Source: Alphaproteobacteria bacterium (GTDB lineage Bacteria > Pseudomonadota > Alphaproteobacteria > Reyranellales > Reyranellaceae). Taken from it: 43,063 nt of DNA. The position numbers were made by a program, and so were the translations under genes. The DNA lies in the NCBI GenBank assembly GCA_019239835.1, contig JAFAZJ010000307.1, positions 1 through 43,063 on the forward strand, in the 5' to 3' direction. The notes beneath the pieces are model-generated. The model had not been told where the DNA came from. It did no database searches and saw nothing but the letters and a program-made list of their open reading frames with translations. Shown one piece after another: positions 24,724 through 32,902 of the stretch. The number at the start of each line of letters is the position of its first letter. Position 1 is the stretch's first letter.

Positions 24724-25917
24724 CTACTCCGCCGCCAGCGCGCGCTGATCCTCGATCGTGTCAGCGGGCACGCGCACCCACCCTTCCATCAGGCGGCGAG
24801 CGCTGCGGCTCATGATCGCCTTGGTGACGATCCACTCCTCGCCCTGCTTGATAGCCTCGGCGCCCACCGCGAGCGTGCCGGAGGGATGGCCGAAGCGGAC
24901 ATTACCGCCCCGGGCACGGCCGGCAACGATGCGCTCGACGACGGTGCCGGGGATCGCCGCGGCCACCGCTAGCGCCACCGCGCCGGTGCCGGTCATCGCA
25001 TGGTGCAGCTTGCCCATCGATAGGATGCGCGCGCAGAGCTGCAGGTCCTTGGCGGCAACAGGCTTGCCGCTCGAGGCGGTGTAGTCCTGTGGCGGTGCGA
25101 CGAAGGCGAGCTTGGGCGTATGCGGGCGTTCTCGCGTCGCGGCTTCGGCGGTCTTGGCCAGGCCCATCGCCACGGTACCGGCGGCGCGGATCTTCTCGCA
25201 GCGCGCCAGCAGCGCGGCATCGCCGTTGATGTCGTCCTGCAGCTCGGTGCCCTTCAGGCCCAGCGCCGCGGCGTCGACGAAGACGGTCGGGTTGCCGGCA
25301 TTGATCAGCGTCGCGGCCAGTGTGCCGACGCCGGGCACCGCGAGCTGATCGACGATATGGCCGGTGGGGAACATCGGTCCGCCTTCGTCATCCTCGCCAC
25401 CGCCGGGCTCGAGGAACTCGATGCGGATCTCGGCCGCCGGAAAGGTCACGCCGTCGAGCTCGAAATCGCCCTCCTCCACCACTTCGCCGTTGCGCATCGG
25501 CACGTGTGCCACGATGCGCTTGGCGATGTTGGCCTGCCAGATGCGCACGACAGCCACGCCGTCGCGCGGCGCGGCCACCAGCCCCTCGCTGATCGCGAAG
25601 GGCCCGACCGCGGCGGTGAGGTTGCCGCAATTGCCCGACCAGTCGACCATCGGCTTGTCGATCGCGACCTGGCCGAAGAGATAGTCGACGTCGCAATCCG
25701 GCCGGCTGGAGCGCGACAGGATCACCGTCTTGCTGGTGCTCGACGTCGCAGCCCCCATGCCGTCGATCTGCTTGCCGTAGGGATCGGGGCTGCCGATCAC
25801 GCGCAGCAGCAGGCGGTCGCGCGCCGGGCCGGGTGGGGGCAGCGCGGCCTCGTGGAAGAATACGCCCTTGCTGGTGCCACCGCGCATGTAGATCGCGGGA
25901 ATGCGCAGCTGGGTCAT
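24724..25917 (-). CDS. PrpF family isomerase (4-oxalomesaconate tautomerase-like)
   Basis: DapF-fold proton-transfer isomerase of 397 residues. PrpF isomerises 2-methylaconitate; the relative GalD is a 4-oxalomesaconate tautomerase. Family motifs: IPAIYMRGGTSKGVFF at the start, DPYGKQIDGMGAATSSTSK, the active-site WSGNCGNLTAAVG, INAGNPTVFVDA, and MGKLHHAMTGTGA. It sits in the same operon as dgoK and dgoA, so it may act on an intermediate of sugar-acid breakdown; that link is inference. The ATG overlaps the stop of the small secreted protein gene by 4 bases. Confidence 0.85.
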   Translation of the reverse strand: MTQLRIPAIYMRGGTSKGVFFHEAALPPPGPARDRLLLRVIGSPDPYGKQIDGMGAATSSTSKTVILSRSSRPDCDVDYLFGQVAIDKPMVDWSGNCGNLTAAVGPFAISEGLVAAPRDGVAVVRIWQANIAKRIVAHVPMRNGEVVEEGDFELDGVTFPAAEIRIEFLEPGGGEDDEGGPMFPTGHIVDQLAVPGVGTLAATLINAGNPTVFVDAAALGLKGTELQDDINGDAALLARCEKIRAAGTVAMGLAKTAEAATRERPHTPKLAFVAPPQDYTASSGKPVAAKDLQLCARILSMGKLHHAMTGTGAVALAVAAAIPGTVVERIVAGRARGGNVRFGHPSGTLAVGAEAIKQGEEWIVTKAIMSRSARRLMEGWVRVPADTIEDQRALAAE

Positions 25918-26270
25918 TTCATCACCCTGACGTCGACGACGACGACCACGGTCTCTTTCTTCATGCAGCGCGGGTTGCCCTTGCAGGACTCGGCCTGGAT
26001 CTCGTCCAGCTTGTAGACCAGCTGCACGCGCTTGCCGATGATGTGCATGCCGCAGATTTCATCTGTCGTGAACTCGCTGAACTGCACGCTGCGGGTGTCG
26101 CGCAGGATGATGGTGCAGGCGCGGTCGCCCGGCCGCAGCTCCTCCACGGTGCCGAATGTGCGCTTCACCTGGTCGCCGACCTTGGTGGTTTGCGGCAGCG
26201 ATTGCTGCGCGGCCGCCGGCAGCGCGAGCGCGCCCAGCAGGCAGGCCAAGAGGACAGATCTGGACGCCAT
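25914..26270 (-). CDS. Small secreted protein of unknown function
   Basis: 118 residues. A cleavable signal peptide (MASRSVLLACLLGALALPA, then AAQ) precedes a compact domain with VKRTFGTVEELRPGDRAC, VQFSEFTTDEICGMH and ESCKGNPRCMKKE. The four cysteines of the mature part could form two disulfides in the periplasm. No family is recognised. It sits between the MFS transporter gene and the PrpF-like gene in the same orientation, with a 4-base overlap to the latter, so it is part of the operon. A periplasmic binding or accessory role is possible but unproven. Confidence 0.75.
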   Translation of the reverse strand: MASRSVLLACLLGALALPAAAQQSLPQTTKVGDQVKRTFGTVEELRPGDRACTIILRDTRSVQFSEFTTDEICGMHIIGKRVQLVYKLDEIQAESCKGNPRCMKKETVVVVVDVRVMK

Positions 26271-26314
26271 GGACTCCCTCGACGACCTGATGACGGTCGC
26301 GCGGGAGTATAGCG

Positions 26315-27502
26315 CTATTCGGCCGGTTTGATCGATGCGGCAGCCGCGGCGCGCTCGTCGGGCAGGAAGGACAGCACGCAGAGCGTGAAGGTCGCCGCAC
26401 CCGCCAGCACCAGCATCATGGCCGGGAAGCCGGCCGCCTTCACCGAGGGGCCGATCAGGGCCACGACCAGCGAGCTGACGCCAAAGCCGATCGCCAGCCG
26501 CGTGCCAGTCACGCGCGAGCGCAGCCGGTCGTCGATGTACCGTACGATCATCGCGTCGGTGAACGGGATCGCGCCAAAGACGAAGACCATGTAGCAGACC
26601 GCGACTGCCACCAACGCCCATCCGCTGACCTGCGAGGCGAGGATGAACAGCGGGATCTGGCACAGGATGATCGGCAGGTAGATGTGCTTCAGCGGATAGC
26701 GGTCGATCAGCGCGCCGACCACCAGCTGCGCCAGCGAGGCTACCGAGAAGATCACGAACACCGAGACGGAGAGCAGCATCGGATTGTTCGCCAGATCGGC
26801 GACGCGGTCCTTCAGCATCTCGCCGCTGCCGTTGGTGGTGAAATTGAAGACGATGCTGCCGCTCATCGCCGTGAAGGTCATGACCATGAACACCTTGGCC
26901 ATCACCGACTTCGGCAGGTCGAGCATCTTGGCCTTGCGCTTGGCCGGCGCGGTGCTTTCCTTCGGCACCAGCATCGCGAAGGCGACGGCGGCGATCAGGC
27001 AGATGATGCCGGGCACGACATAGGCCATCTGCCAGCCGAAGCGCGTCGCCAGCCAGACCGAGACGCTGGAGCCCAGTGCGATGCCGAGATTGCCCACCAG
27101 CCCGTTCACGCCGATGGTGAAGCCCGGCTTCTCGGCATTGGCGACCAGCATCGGGATGCCGACCGGGTGGTAGATCGAGGCGAAGGCGCCCATCAGGGTC
27201 ATCGCCAGGCCGATCTGGAGCGGTGAGGAGGCGAGCGAGATGATCAGGCTGGAGACACCCATGCCGGCGAAGAAGATGATCATCATCGCGCGCCGACCCC
27301 ACTGGTCACCCAGCTTGCCGGAGACGATCGAGCCGGCGCCGAACATGAACGAGGCGCCGAAGGCGTAGGGCGTGAGCTCCTTCCAGTCCGTGCCCCAGAT
27401 GCCGGCGATCACGCTCACCGTGTAGAGGAAGATCACCAGGACCCAGTGGTCCATGCAGTGGCCCAGATTCAGCAGAAGGGACGTCGGACTCGTGTTCTTC
27501 AC
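26315..27502 (-). CDS. MFS transporter
   Basis: Inner-membrane permease of 395 residues with about 12 predicted helices. The MFS loop motif between helices 2 and 3 reads GKLGDQWGRRAMMI, and its counterpart in the second half is GALIDRYPLKHI. The cytoplasmic central loop is LVPKESTAPAKRKAKM. Regions such as GNLGIALGSSVSVWLATRFGW recall the fosmidomycin-resistance-like branch. The substrate is unknown; as first gene of the dgo-containing operon it may import a sugar acid, though an exporter is equally consistent with the family. GTG start with GGGAG upstream. It is divergent from the AraC-type regulator, the likely controller. Confidence 0.9.
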   Translation of the reverse strand: MKNTSPTSLLLNLGHCMDHWVLVIFLYTVSVIAGIWGTDWKELTPYAFGASFMFGAGSIVSGKLGDQWGRRAMMIIFFAGMGVSSLIISLASSPLQIGLAMTLMGAFASIYHPVGIPMLVANAEKPGFTIGVNGLVGNLGIALGSSVSVWLATRFGWQMAYVVPGIICLIAAVAFAMLVPKESTAPAKRKAKMLDLPKSVMAKVFMVMTFTAMSGSIVFNFTTNGSGEMLKDRVADLANNPMLLSVSVFVIFSVASLAQLVVGALIDRYPLKHIYLPIILCQIPLFILASQVSGWALVAVAVCYMVFVFGAIPFTDAMIVRYIDDRLRSRVTGTRLAIGFGVSSLVVALIGPSVKAAGFPAMMLVLAGAATFTLCVLSFLPDERAAAAASIKPAE

Positions 27503-27592
27503 AGGCGCTCACTCCCGATAACCGCTCGCAACTTACGCTCCGTCGCCCTGTCGCGCACGCGCGAAAATGACTACAATTGTCTCGATCCGGAC
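27503..27592. promoter_or_regulatory. Divergent promoter region of MFS operon and AraC gene
   Basis: Ninety bases separating the two starts. TACAAT at 27572-27577 would be a -10 for the AraC gene, inside the 8-base palindrome ACAATTGT (27573-27580); its transcript would be leaderless or have a very short leader. No clean -35 is seen for either direction, as expected of activator-dependent promoters. Confidence 0.4.
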
Positions 27593-28378
27593 ATGGCCAG
27601 AACCCGCTCCAAATCGACCAATCCCTGCGACTACCAGCGCGTCGCACGCCCCGTTGCGGCCATGGCCAAGGATTTCTCCGACGGCTTCCACATCGTGCCG
27701 CATCATCACGAGCGCGCGCAGCTGATCTTCGCCGCGCGCGGCGTGATGACGGTGGGCACCGAGGCCGGTACCTGGGTGGTGCCGCCGCAGCGCGCGGTGT
27801 GGATGCCGGGGCGCGTGACACACGAGATCCGCATGTCGGGCGCGGTGTCGATGCGTACCCTCTACGTGCGCCCGGATAAGGCCGCGTCCCTGCCACCGGC
27901 AGTGCGGGTGATCGCAGTGTCGCCACTGTTGCGCGAGCTGATCCTGCGCGCTTGCGAGTTGCCGGTGCTCTATGACGAGGCCGGGGCCCAGGGCCGGCTG
28001 ATGTCCCTGCTGCTCGACGAGATCGCCGCCCTGCCCTCGGTCGCGCTCGATCTGAAGATGCCCGTCGATCCACGCCTCGAGCGCGTCTGCCGTGCCTTGC
28101 GCGCCGAGCCCGGCGACGATCGTACGCTGGACGACTGGGCCCGCGAGGCTGGTGCCTCGGGCCGCACGCTCGCGCGGCTGTTTCAGAAGGAGACCGGGCT
28201 CAGCTTCGCAGACTGGCGCCAGCAGGCGCGGCTGCTCGCGGCAATGGCGCGGCTGGCGGCCGGCCAGCCGATCACGCGCATCGCGCTCGACCTCGGCTAC
28301 GACTCGGTGAGCGCCTTCTCGGCCATGTTCCGGCGTGCGCTGGGTGCCCCGCCCAGCCGCTACTTCGCCGATGGTTGA
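27593..28378 (+). CDS. AraC family regulator with cupin sensor domain
   Basis: 261 residues from the ATG at 27593. The N-terminal cupin has HHHERAQLIFAARGVM and VVPPQRAVWMPGRVTHEI (about 35-80). The C-terminal double helix-turn-helix has LDDWAREAGASGRTLARLFQKETG and ITRIALDLGYDSVSAFSAMFRRALG, ending PSRYF. This arrangement is that of the NimR/YeaM-type regulators, which commonly sit back to back with an MFS transporter gene that they control, exactly as here. The frame runs upstream to 27446, but that part overlaps the MFS gene. The last 19 bases overlap the convergent TPR gene. Confidence 0.9.
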   Translation: MARTRSKSTNPCDYQRVARPVAAMAKDFSDGFHIVPHHHERAQLIFAARGVMTVGTEAGTWVVPPQRAVWMPGRVTHEIRMSGAVSMRTLYVRPDKAASLPPAVRVIAVSPLLRELILRACELPVLYDEAGAQGRLMSLLLDEIAALPSVALDLKMPVDPRLERVCRALRAEPGDDRTLDDWAREAGASGRTLARLFQKETGLSFADWRQQARLLAAMARLAAGQPITRIALDLGYDSVSAFSAMFRRALGAPPSRYFADG

Positions 28379-30810
28379 GCCAGCTCCGACAGCGTGGCCA
28401 ACGCCCGCTCGAGTCTGGCTTCCGTCAACGCCGTGTCCTTGCCCATCCGCCGCTGTTCGTCCATTGCCGCATGATAGCCGGCCACCGCCTCGTCGAGGCA
28501 GGCGGTATCGCGCGTGGCCTTGCCCAGCGCCTCGAGCGACCACGCGAGATCCTCCTGCACCGCCGCCCATTCCGAAGGGACGCGGTCGCGCCGATATTCC
28601 TCGAGCACGGCTCGCTGGATCAGGACGCTCTCGGTCAGCTTCGAGACATCGCCCTGATACTCACCGAGACTTCTGAGCGCGATCCCGATGTTCGCCTGTG
28701 TCGACGCCCATTCGAGCGGCACGCGCTCGCGACGGCGCTCTTCGAGGGCCGCGCGGAGAGCCTCAACGGCCTCCTCCAGGAGAGCTGGGTTTTTCTCCTG
28801 ATCGCCGAGCCAGATCAGGGCGCAGCCGAGATTGTTCTTGGCCATCGCCCAGAATATCGGCACGCGCTCGCGTGGCAGCTCCTCGAGCGACGAGCGAAAC
28901 GCGACAGCCGCCTCGGCCATGGTCCGGGTGTCCTCGAGGCACATGGCACGATCCAACAGGGTGCAACCGAGATTGACTTGGCACGACGCCCACTCGAGCG
29001 GTATCGCTTCGCGCGTATAGACCTGCAGCGCCGCGCGATGGGCGACCACCGATTCATCCAGCCGCGCCACGTCGCCACTGCGCCTGAAGATGCGGGTCAG
29101 CGCGGCAGCCAGATTGCCCTGTGCCGTCGCCCAATCCTCCCCAGCGGACTCCGGAGTCAAGGCGCCGAGCGCAGCCCGGAGCGCCGCGACAGCTTCCTCC
29201 TGGCGTGCGGTGCCTGTCTCGAATTGCGCCAGGTGCAGGAGAGCGGCGGCGCGACCATTCTGCGAGCGGGCCCAGGCAATCGGCTCCGTCTCGCGCGGCC
29301 GGGCGTCGGCGGCGGCGCTGAACGCGACCAAGGCTTCTTCGAGGTACGTCACACTGCCGTCGCGTTCGCCCAGCAGCGTCAACGCGCGGCCCAACCGGTG
29401 CTGGACCGCCGCCCAGTCCAGCGCCGCGCGGGTGCGCGGTGCCAAAGGCAGGGCCTTCTCCCGCAACAGGGCGATTGCGCGCTTGAACGACTGGGAGTCG
29501 CCGAATTCGTCGCCAAGCATAATCAGCGCATCGGCACATTCCAGGAGGTAGCCACGCGCAGCCTCCCCGTCGAAGCGCACGAGCTCGGCGGCCTCCTCGT
29601 AGGATGCGACGGCCTCGGCATAGCGGATCTCGAGCAGGTCGAGACGCGCGCGATCAGCGAGCAGCATCGCCTCTTCGCGCGCCACTTGCCGCCGACTCTC
29701 GCGCACGCGCACCAGCTCGTCTGCCAGCATTGCGCGCGCGCCGACCAGGTCTCCAGCTTCGAGCATTGCCAGCATCCGGCGGCGCGCGCCGGCGATGCCG
29801 GGGTCGGCGTTGGTCGGCCGCGCTAGCTCAGCCTTGAGCTTGAGGAACTCGGTGACGAACGACTCGATGCGCGCCGGTATCGTATCGGCATCGACGCGCA
29901 CTTCGCCCAGTCGCGCCAGCTGCGCCTGCAAGGCCGTCAGCGGCACGCCCCGCTGGGCTGCGATCGCCTCGATGACCTCGCGGTGCCGCCGCTCGGCCGC
30001 CGCCGCGGCGTCGTCCTGGCCGCGCGCGATCCCACCGATGTCGAGGCGCAGTGCGCGGTACCGCGCCGCGCTCGCCTCGATCAGCGTACCCGCGTCGACG
30101 CGCGCAACAAGCTGATCGACCTTGGCATCGATGCCGGCAGTCCGCGCCAGCGTCTCGGACACGAGGCGCCGCGTGGCCTCCTGCTGGGCGATGGCGAACG
30201 CAGTCCCGGCCTGCGGGTACTTGTTCGGGTCCTTCAGCAGCTCGGCGAAGGCGGCGAAGACCAACTCGCCAAAGTCGCGCGGCGGCCCATCCTCGAGCTG
30301 CCGCAGACCGGCGTGGGCGATCTGGCCGACCTCCACCGGGATCTCGGGAACCGGCCAATGGCTGATGCGCGCCAGGGTCTCGACGAATCCCGCGGTCAGC
30401 GGATCGGTGGATTGCGAGGCGCCGCCGGGCGTGATGAAGCCGGGCGTTTCGCGCAGGATCACCTCGAGATGAACGTCGATGGCAGTGGTGCCTGGATGGC
30501 CACGACGGTCCCAGGCGTCATGCCGGATTGCTCGCAGGGCCTCGAACGCGACCGGGAAGAAGCCGTCAGGCGCATCGGCGCCCTGGCTCGTAGCTTCCTG
30601 CGCCGCTTCGAGCACGGCGATCGCCGCCTGCACCCAGGCGATGCGGACTGCCCGGGTGAGGTCGTGGTTGGCCTTGATGATCTCGAACGGGTTGAAGTCG
30701 GCCAGCCGCGCATGGGCCTGCTGCCGCCAGTGTTCGGGCATGAGGGCACCGGCGACGCCGCCGACGCCGCCCAGCACAAGATCGATCAGCTTCTCGGAAA
30801 ACCCCGGCAT
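28360..30810 (-). CDS. Large TPR protein of unknown function (amidase partner?)
   Basis: 816 residues from the ATG at 30810; the frame continues upstream only as a shadow of the amidase gene. Three regions: an N-terminal domain (about 1-250) with a short hydrophobic start (LVLGGVGGVAGAL) and the segment NHDLTRAVRIAWVQAAI; a helical middle (about 250-450) with GVPLTALQAQLARLGEV and likely coiled coil; and about seven roughly 52-residue repeats (about 450-800) of the form ERVPLEWAxxQxNLGxAL, a TPR variant. From memory, this repeat type and the NHDL segment occur in bacterial signalling or conflict proteins that carry TIR, CHAT or NTPase domains, but no such domain is visible here. It follows the amidase gene by 53 bases and has its own -10-like element. 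The function is unknown. Confidence 0.8.
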   Translation of the reverse strand: MPGFSEKLIDLVLGGVGGVAGALMPEHWRQQAHARLADFNPFEIIKANHDLTRAVRIAWVQAAIAVLEAAQEATSQGADAPDGFFPVAFEALRAIRHDAWDRRGHPGTTAIDVHLEVILRETPGFITPGGASQSTDPLTAGFVETLARISHWPVPEIPVEVGQIAHAGLRQLEDGPPRDFGELVFAAFAELLKDPNKYPQAGTAFAIAQQEATRRLVSETLARTAGIDAKVDQLVARVDAGTLIEASAARYRALRLDIGGIARGQDDAAAAAERRHREVIEAIAAQRGVPLTALQAQLARLGEVRVDADTIPARIESFVTEFLKLKAELARPTNADPGIAGARRRMLAMLEAGDLVGARAMLADELVRVRESRRQVAREEAMLLADRARLDLLEIRYAEAVASYEEAAELVRFDGEAARGYLLECADALIMLGDEFGDSQSFKRAIALLREKALPLAPRTRAALDWAAVQHRLGRALTLLGERDGSVTYLEEALVAFSAAADARPRETEPIAWARSQNGRAAALLHLAQFETGTARQEEAVAALRAALGALTPESAGEDWATAQGNLAAALTRIFRRSGDVARLDESVVAHRAALQVYTREAIPLEWASCQVNLGCTLLDRAMCLEDTRTMAEAAVAFRSSLEELPRERVPIFWAMAKNNLGCALIWLGDQEKNPALLEEAVEALRAALEERRRERVPLEWASTQANIGIALRSLGEYQGDVSKLTESVLIQRAVLEEYRRDRVPSEWAAVQEDLAWSLEALGKATRDTACLDEAVAGYHAAMDEQRRMGKDTALTEARLERALATLSELAQPSAK

Positions 30811-30828
30811 CACTGCTGTCCCGCCCCG

Positions 30829-30840
30829 GACGGCAGTATA
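30829..30840 (-). promoter_or_regulatory. Promoter-like element ahead of the TPR gene
   Basis: On the minus strand TATACTGCCGTC, where TATACT (30835-30840) is a good -10. The 17-base-upstream hexamer CTGTCT is a poor -35. The same 12 bases recur ahead of the amidase gene at 31567-31578. Predicted start near 30828, 18 bases before the ATG. Confidence 0.4.
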
Positions 30841-30863
30841 GCGGGCGTACTCCAAACAGACAG

Positions 30864-31526
30864 CTAGGGCGACGACGTCATCGGCAGGCCACTCGAGATG
30901 CCGGCCGCGGCGTTCGCGCCCATCAGCGCTTTCCAGCGCCGCGCGTTGTTCGCGATCTCCTGCAACTGCCCCATGATGCCGGTGCCGGGACAGGCCTTGT
31001 CGGTGATGTCCATCGGCGACAGGCGGCCGGCCTTGATCTCGCGCTTGGCCGCCACCTGGATGAAACGGTGACAGGTGATGCAGGCCTTGGTCGGATCGCC
31101 CGGATCGGCCTCGCCCGTGCCCTCGACCTCGAGCCGGATATCGGGATGCACGGTGGCCAGCCAGGCCATCAGCTTGGTCGTGTAGTACATCTGGTCGGCG
31201 GTCAGCGGCAGCGGGTGATTTCCCGCATGCTCGATGTGGATCGAGCCGCCGGTGCACCAGCCGGTGCCGAAGGCGATGTCGTCGGTGTCGGCGAACTGGT
31301 AGACGCGGCCGTCGCGCTCGACGCAGAAATGCGCCGAGACCATGCTGTCCTTCTTCTCGCCCATCCAGGTGCCGTAGCAGCCGTTCTGGGCCTGGGTCGT
31401 GCTCTCGGGATTGGTCGAGCCGACCGTATGGACGACGATTCGTTTGACGGGTCCGTTGGCGCCGACCTTGATCTTCTTGGGGCCAACCAATTTGAAGGTG
31501 CCGTCGTTGTCGGGATACCAGGGCAT
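30864..31526 (-). CDS. N-acetylmuramoyl-L-alanine amidase (Amidase_2/PGRP fold), no signal peptide
   Basis: Zinc amidase that would cut the bond between MurNAc and the peptide stem. 220 residues. Zinc ligands are His33 (IVVHTVGS), His153 (ITCHRF) and Cys179 (KACPGTG), with Lys177 matching the catalytic lysine of T7 lysozyme. SAHFCVERDGRVYQFADTDD is the typical core strand pair. Unusual features: no signal peptide, an insertion rich in Gly, Asp and Pro (about 135-148), and many cysteines. The lack of a signal resembles phage endolysins. ATG with AGGAGGG upstream. Upstream element TATACTGCCGTC at 31567-31578; the TPR gene follows on the same strand. Confidence 0.88.
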   Translation of the reverse strand: MPWYPDNDGTFKLVGPKKIKVGANGPVKRIVVHTVGSTNPESTTQAQNGCYGTWMGEKKDSMVSAHFCVERDGRVYQFADTDDIAFGTGWCTGGSIHIEHAGNHPLPLTADQMYYTTKLMAWLATVHPDIRLEVEGTGEADPGDPTKACITCHRFIQVAAKREIKAGRLSPMDITDKACPGTGIMGQLQEIANNARRWKALMGANAAAGISSGLPMTSSP

Positions 31527-31566
31527 GGGCGCTCCCTCCTGACACGCTCAATGAACATCTGTTGAC

Positions 31567-31578
31567 GACGGCAGTATA
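31567..31578 (-). promoter_or_regulatory. Promoter-like element ahead of the amidase gene
   Basis: Minus-strand TATACTGCCGTC, identical over 12 bases to the element ahead of the TPR gene. TATACT (31573-31578) would start transcription near 31566, 40 bases before the amidase ATG. The central AGTATACT is palindromic and could also serve aroA on the plus strand. No strong -35 for either direction. Confidence 0.4.
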
Positions 31579-31611
31579 CTGACGCCCGCGACCGAGGCCG
31601 TTCCCAATCCC

Positions 31612-32880
31612 GTGACCATGACCAGCATCGACAAGCGCGCCGCAACGACCGTGATCCCGCCGACGGCACCGCTGCGCGGGCGCGTGGCGCCGCCGGGGTC
31701 GAAGTCGATCACCAACCGCGCGCTATTGCTGGCGGCGCTGGCCAACGGCACGTCGAGGCTGAGCGGCGCGCTCAAGAGCGACGACACGCGCTACATGGCC
31801 GAAGCGTTGCGCGAGATGGGCGTGGCCGTCGCCGAGCCCGACGAGACCAGCTTCACCGTCACTGGCGACGGCAAGTTGCGCGCGCCCAAAGCGCCGCTGT
31901 TCCTCGGCAATGCCGGCACCGCGACGCGCTTCCTAACGGCCGCCGTCGCCAGCGTCGACGGCACGGTGGTGGTCGATGGCGATCACCACATGCGCAAGCG
32001 GCCGATCGGCCCGTTGATCAAGGCGCTGCGCTCGCTGGGCGTCGATGCATATGCGCCGACCGACTGCCCGCCGGTCACCATCAATGGCAAGGGCCGCATG
32101 CCCGGCGGCCGTGTCGAGATCGATGCCGGCCTGTCGAGCCAGTACGTCTCCGCCCTGCTGATGGCCGCACCACTGTCGGCCGAGCCAGTCGAGGTCGCGC
32201 TGGTCGGCAAGGAGATCGGCGCGCGCGGCTATGTCGATTTGACGCTCGCCGCCATGGCCGCCTTCGGCGCTTCGGCGAAGCAGACGGGCGACGGTGAATG
32301 GCGCGTGCAGCCCGGCGGCTATCGCGCGACCGACTACTTGATCGAACCCGACGCCTCGGCCGCGACCTACCTCTGGGCCGCCGAGACGCTGACGGGCGGC
32401 GCGATCGATCTCGGCGTCCCCTCCAACGCCTTCACCCAGCCCGACGCGCAGGCGCTCTCAGTGATCCGCAGCTTCCCGAACCTGCCCACAACCATCGATG
32501 GCTCGCAGATGCAGGACGCGGTGCCGACTCTCGCTGTCCTCGCAGCCTTCAATGCCACGCCGGTGCGCTTCACCGGCATCGCCAATCTGCGCGTGAAGGA
32601 ATGCGATCGCGTCTCGGCGCTGGCCACTGGCCTCGCGGCGATCCGCCCGGGCCTCGGCCGCGAGGACGGCGACGACCTCGTCGTTGCGTCCGACCCGTCA
32701 CTCGCCGGCCAAACCCTGCCCGCGCGCATCGACACCCGAGCCGACCACCGCATCGCCATGAGCTTCGCGCTCGCCGGGCTGAAGATCGGCGGCATCACCA
32801 TCCTCGATCCCGACTGCGCGGCAAAGACCTATCCCGGCTACTGGAAAGCGCTGGAGTCGCTGGGCGTGCGGTTCGCGTAA
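31612..32880 (+). CDS. aroA: 3-phosphoshikimate 1-carboxyvinyltransferase (EPSP synthase)
   Basis: Joins shikimate-3-phosphate and PEP to give EPSP, the sixth step of the shikimate pathway and the target of glyphosate. 422 residues. PPGSKSITNRALLL holds the Lys and Arg that bind PEP and S3P; then LGNAGTATRFL, DAGLSSQYVSALLMAAP, QDAVPTLAV (catalytic Asp), KECDRVSAL (catalytic Glu) and DHRIAMSFAL. The motif reads GTATRFL where E. coli has GTAMRPL, so the residue at the position of E. coli Pro101 is Phe. Start ATG at 31612; an ATG two codons later is an alternative. Confidence 0.93.
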   Translation: MTMTSIDKRAATTVIPPTAPLRGRVAPPGSKSITNRALLLAALANGTSRLSGALKSDDTRYMAEALREMGVAVAEPDETSFTVTGDGKLRAPKAPLFLGNAGTATRFLTAAVASVDGTVVVDGDHHMRKRPIGPLIKALRSLGVDAYAPTDCPPVTINGKGRMPGGRVEIDAGLSSQYVSALLMAAPLSAEPVEVALVGKEIGARGYVDLTLAAMAAFGASAKQTGDGEWRVQPGGYRATDYLIEPDASAATYLWAAETLTGGAIDLGVPSNAFTQPDAQALSVIRSFPNLPTTIDGSQMQDAVPTLAVLAAFNATPVRFTGIANLRVKECDRVSALATGLAAIRPGLGREDGDDLVVASDPSLAGQTLPARIDTRADHRIAMSFALAGLKIGGITILDPDCAAKTYPGYWKALESLGVRFA

Positions 32881-32902
32881 GGCGAGCCGGTTAGGATCAG
32901 TT

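Noticed and set aside
26271-27302. Upstream extension of the small secreted protein frame
   Set aside because: Antisense-like, out-of-frame reading through the MFS gene; the true product begins with the signal peptide at 26270.
30811-31551. Extension of the TPR frame upstream to 31551
   Set aside because: Runs out of frame through the amidase gene and gives low-complexity Arg/His-rich sequence; the ATG at 30810 starts sensible protein.
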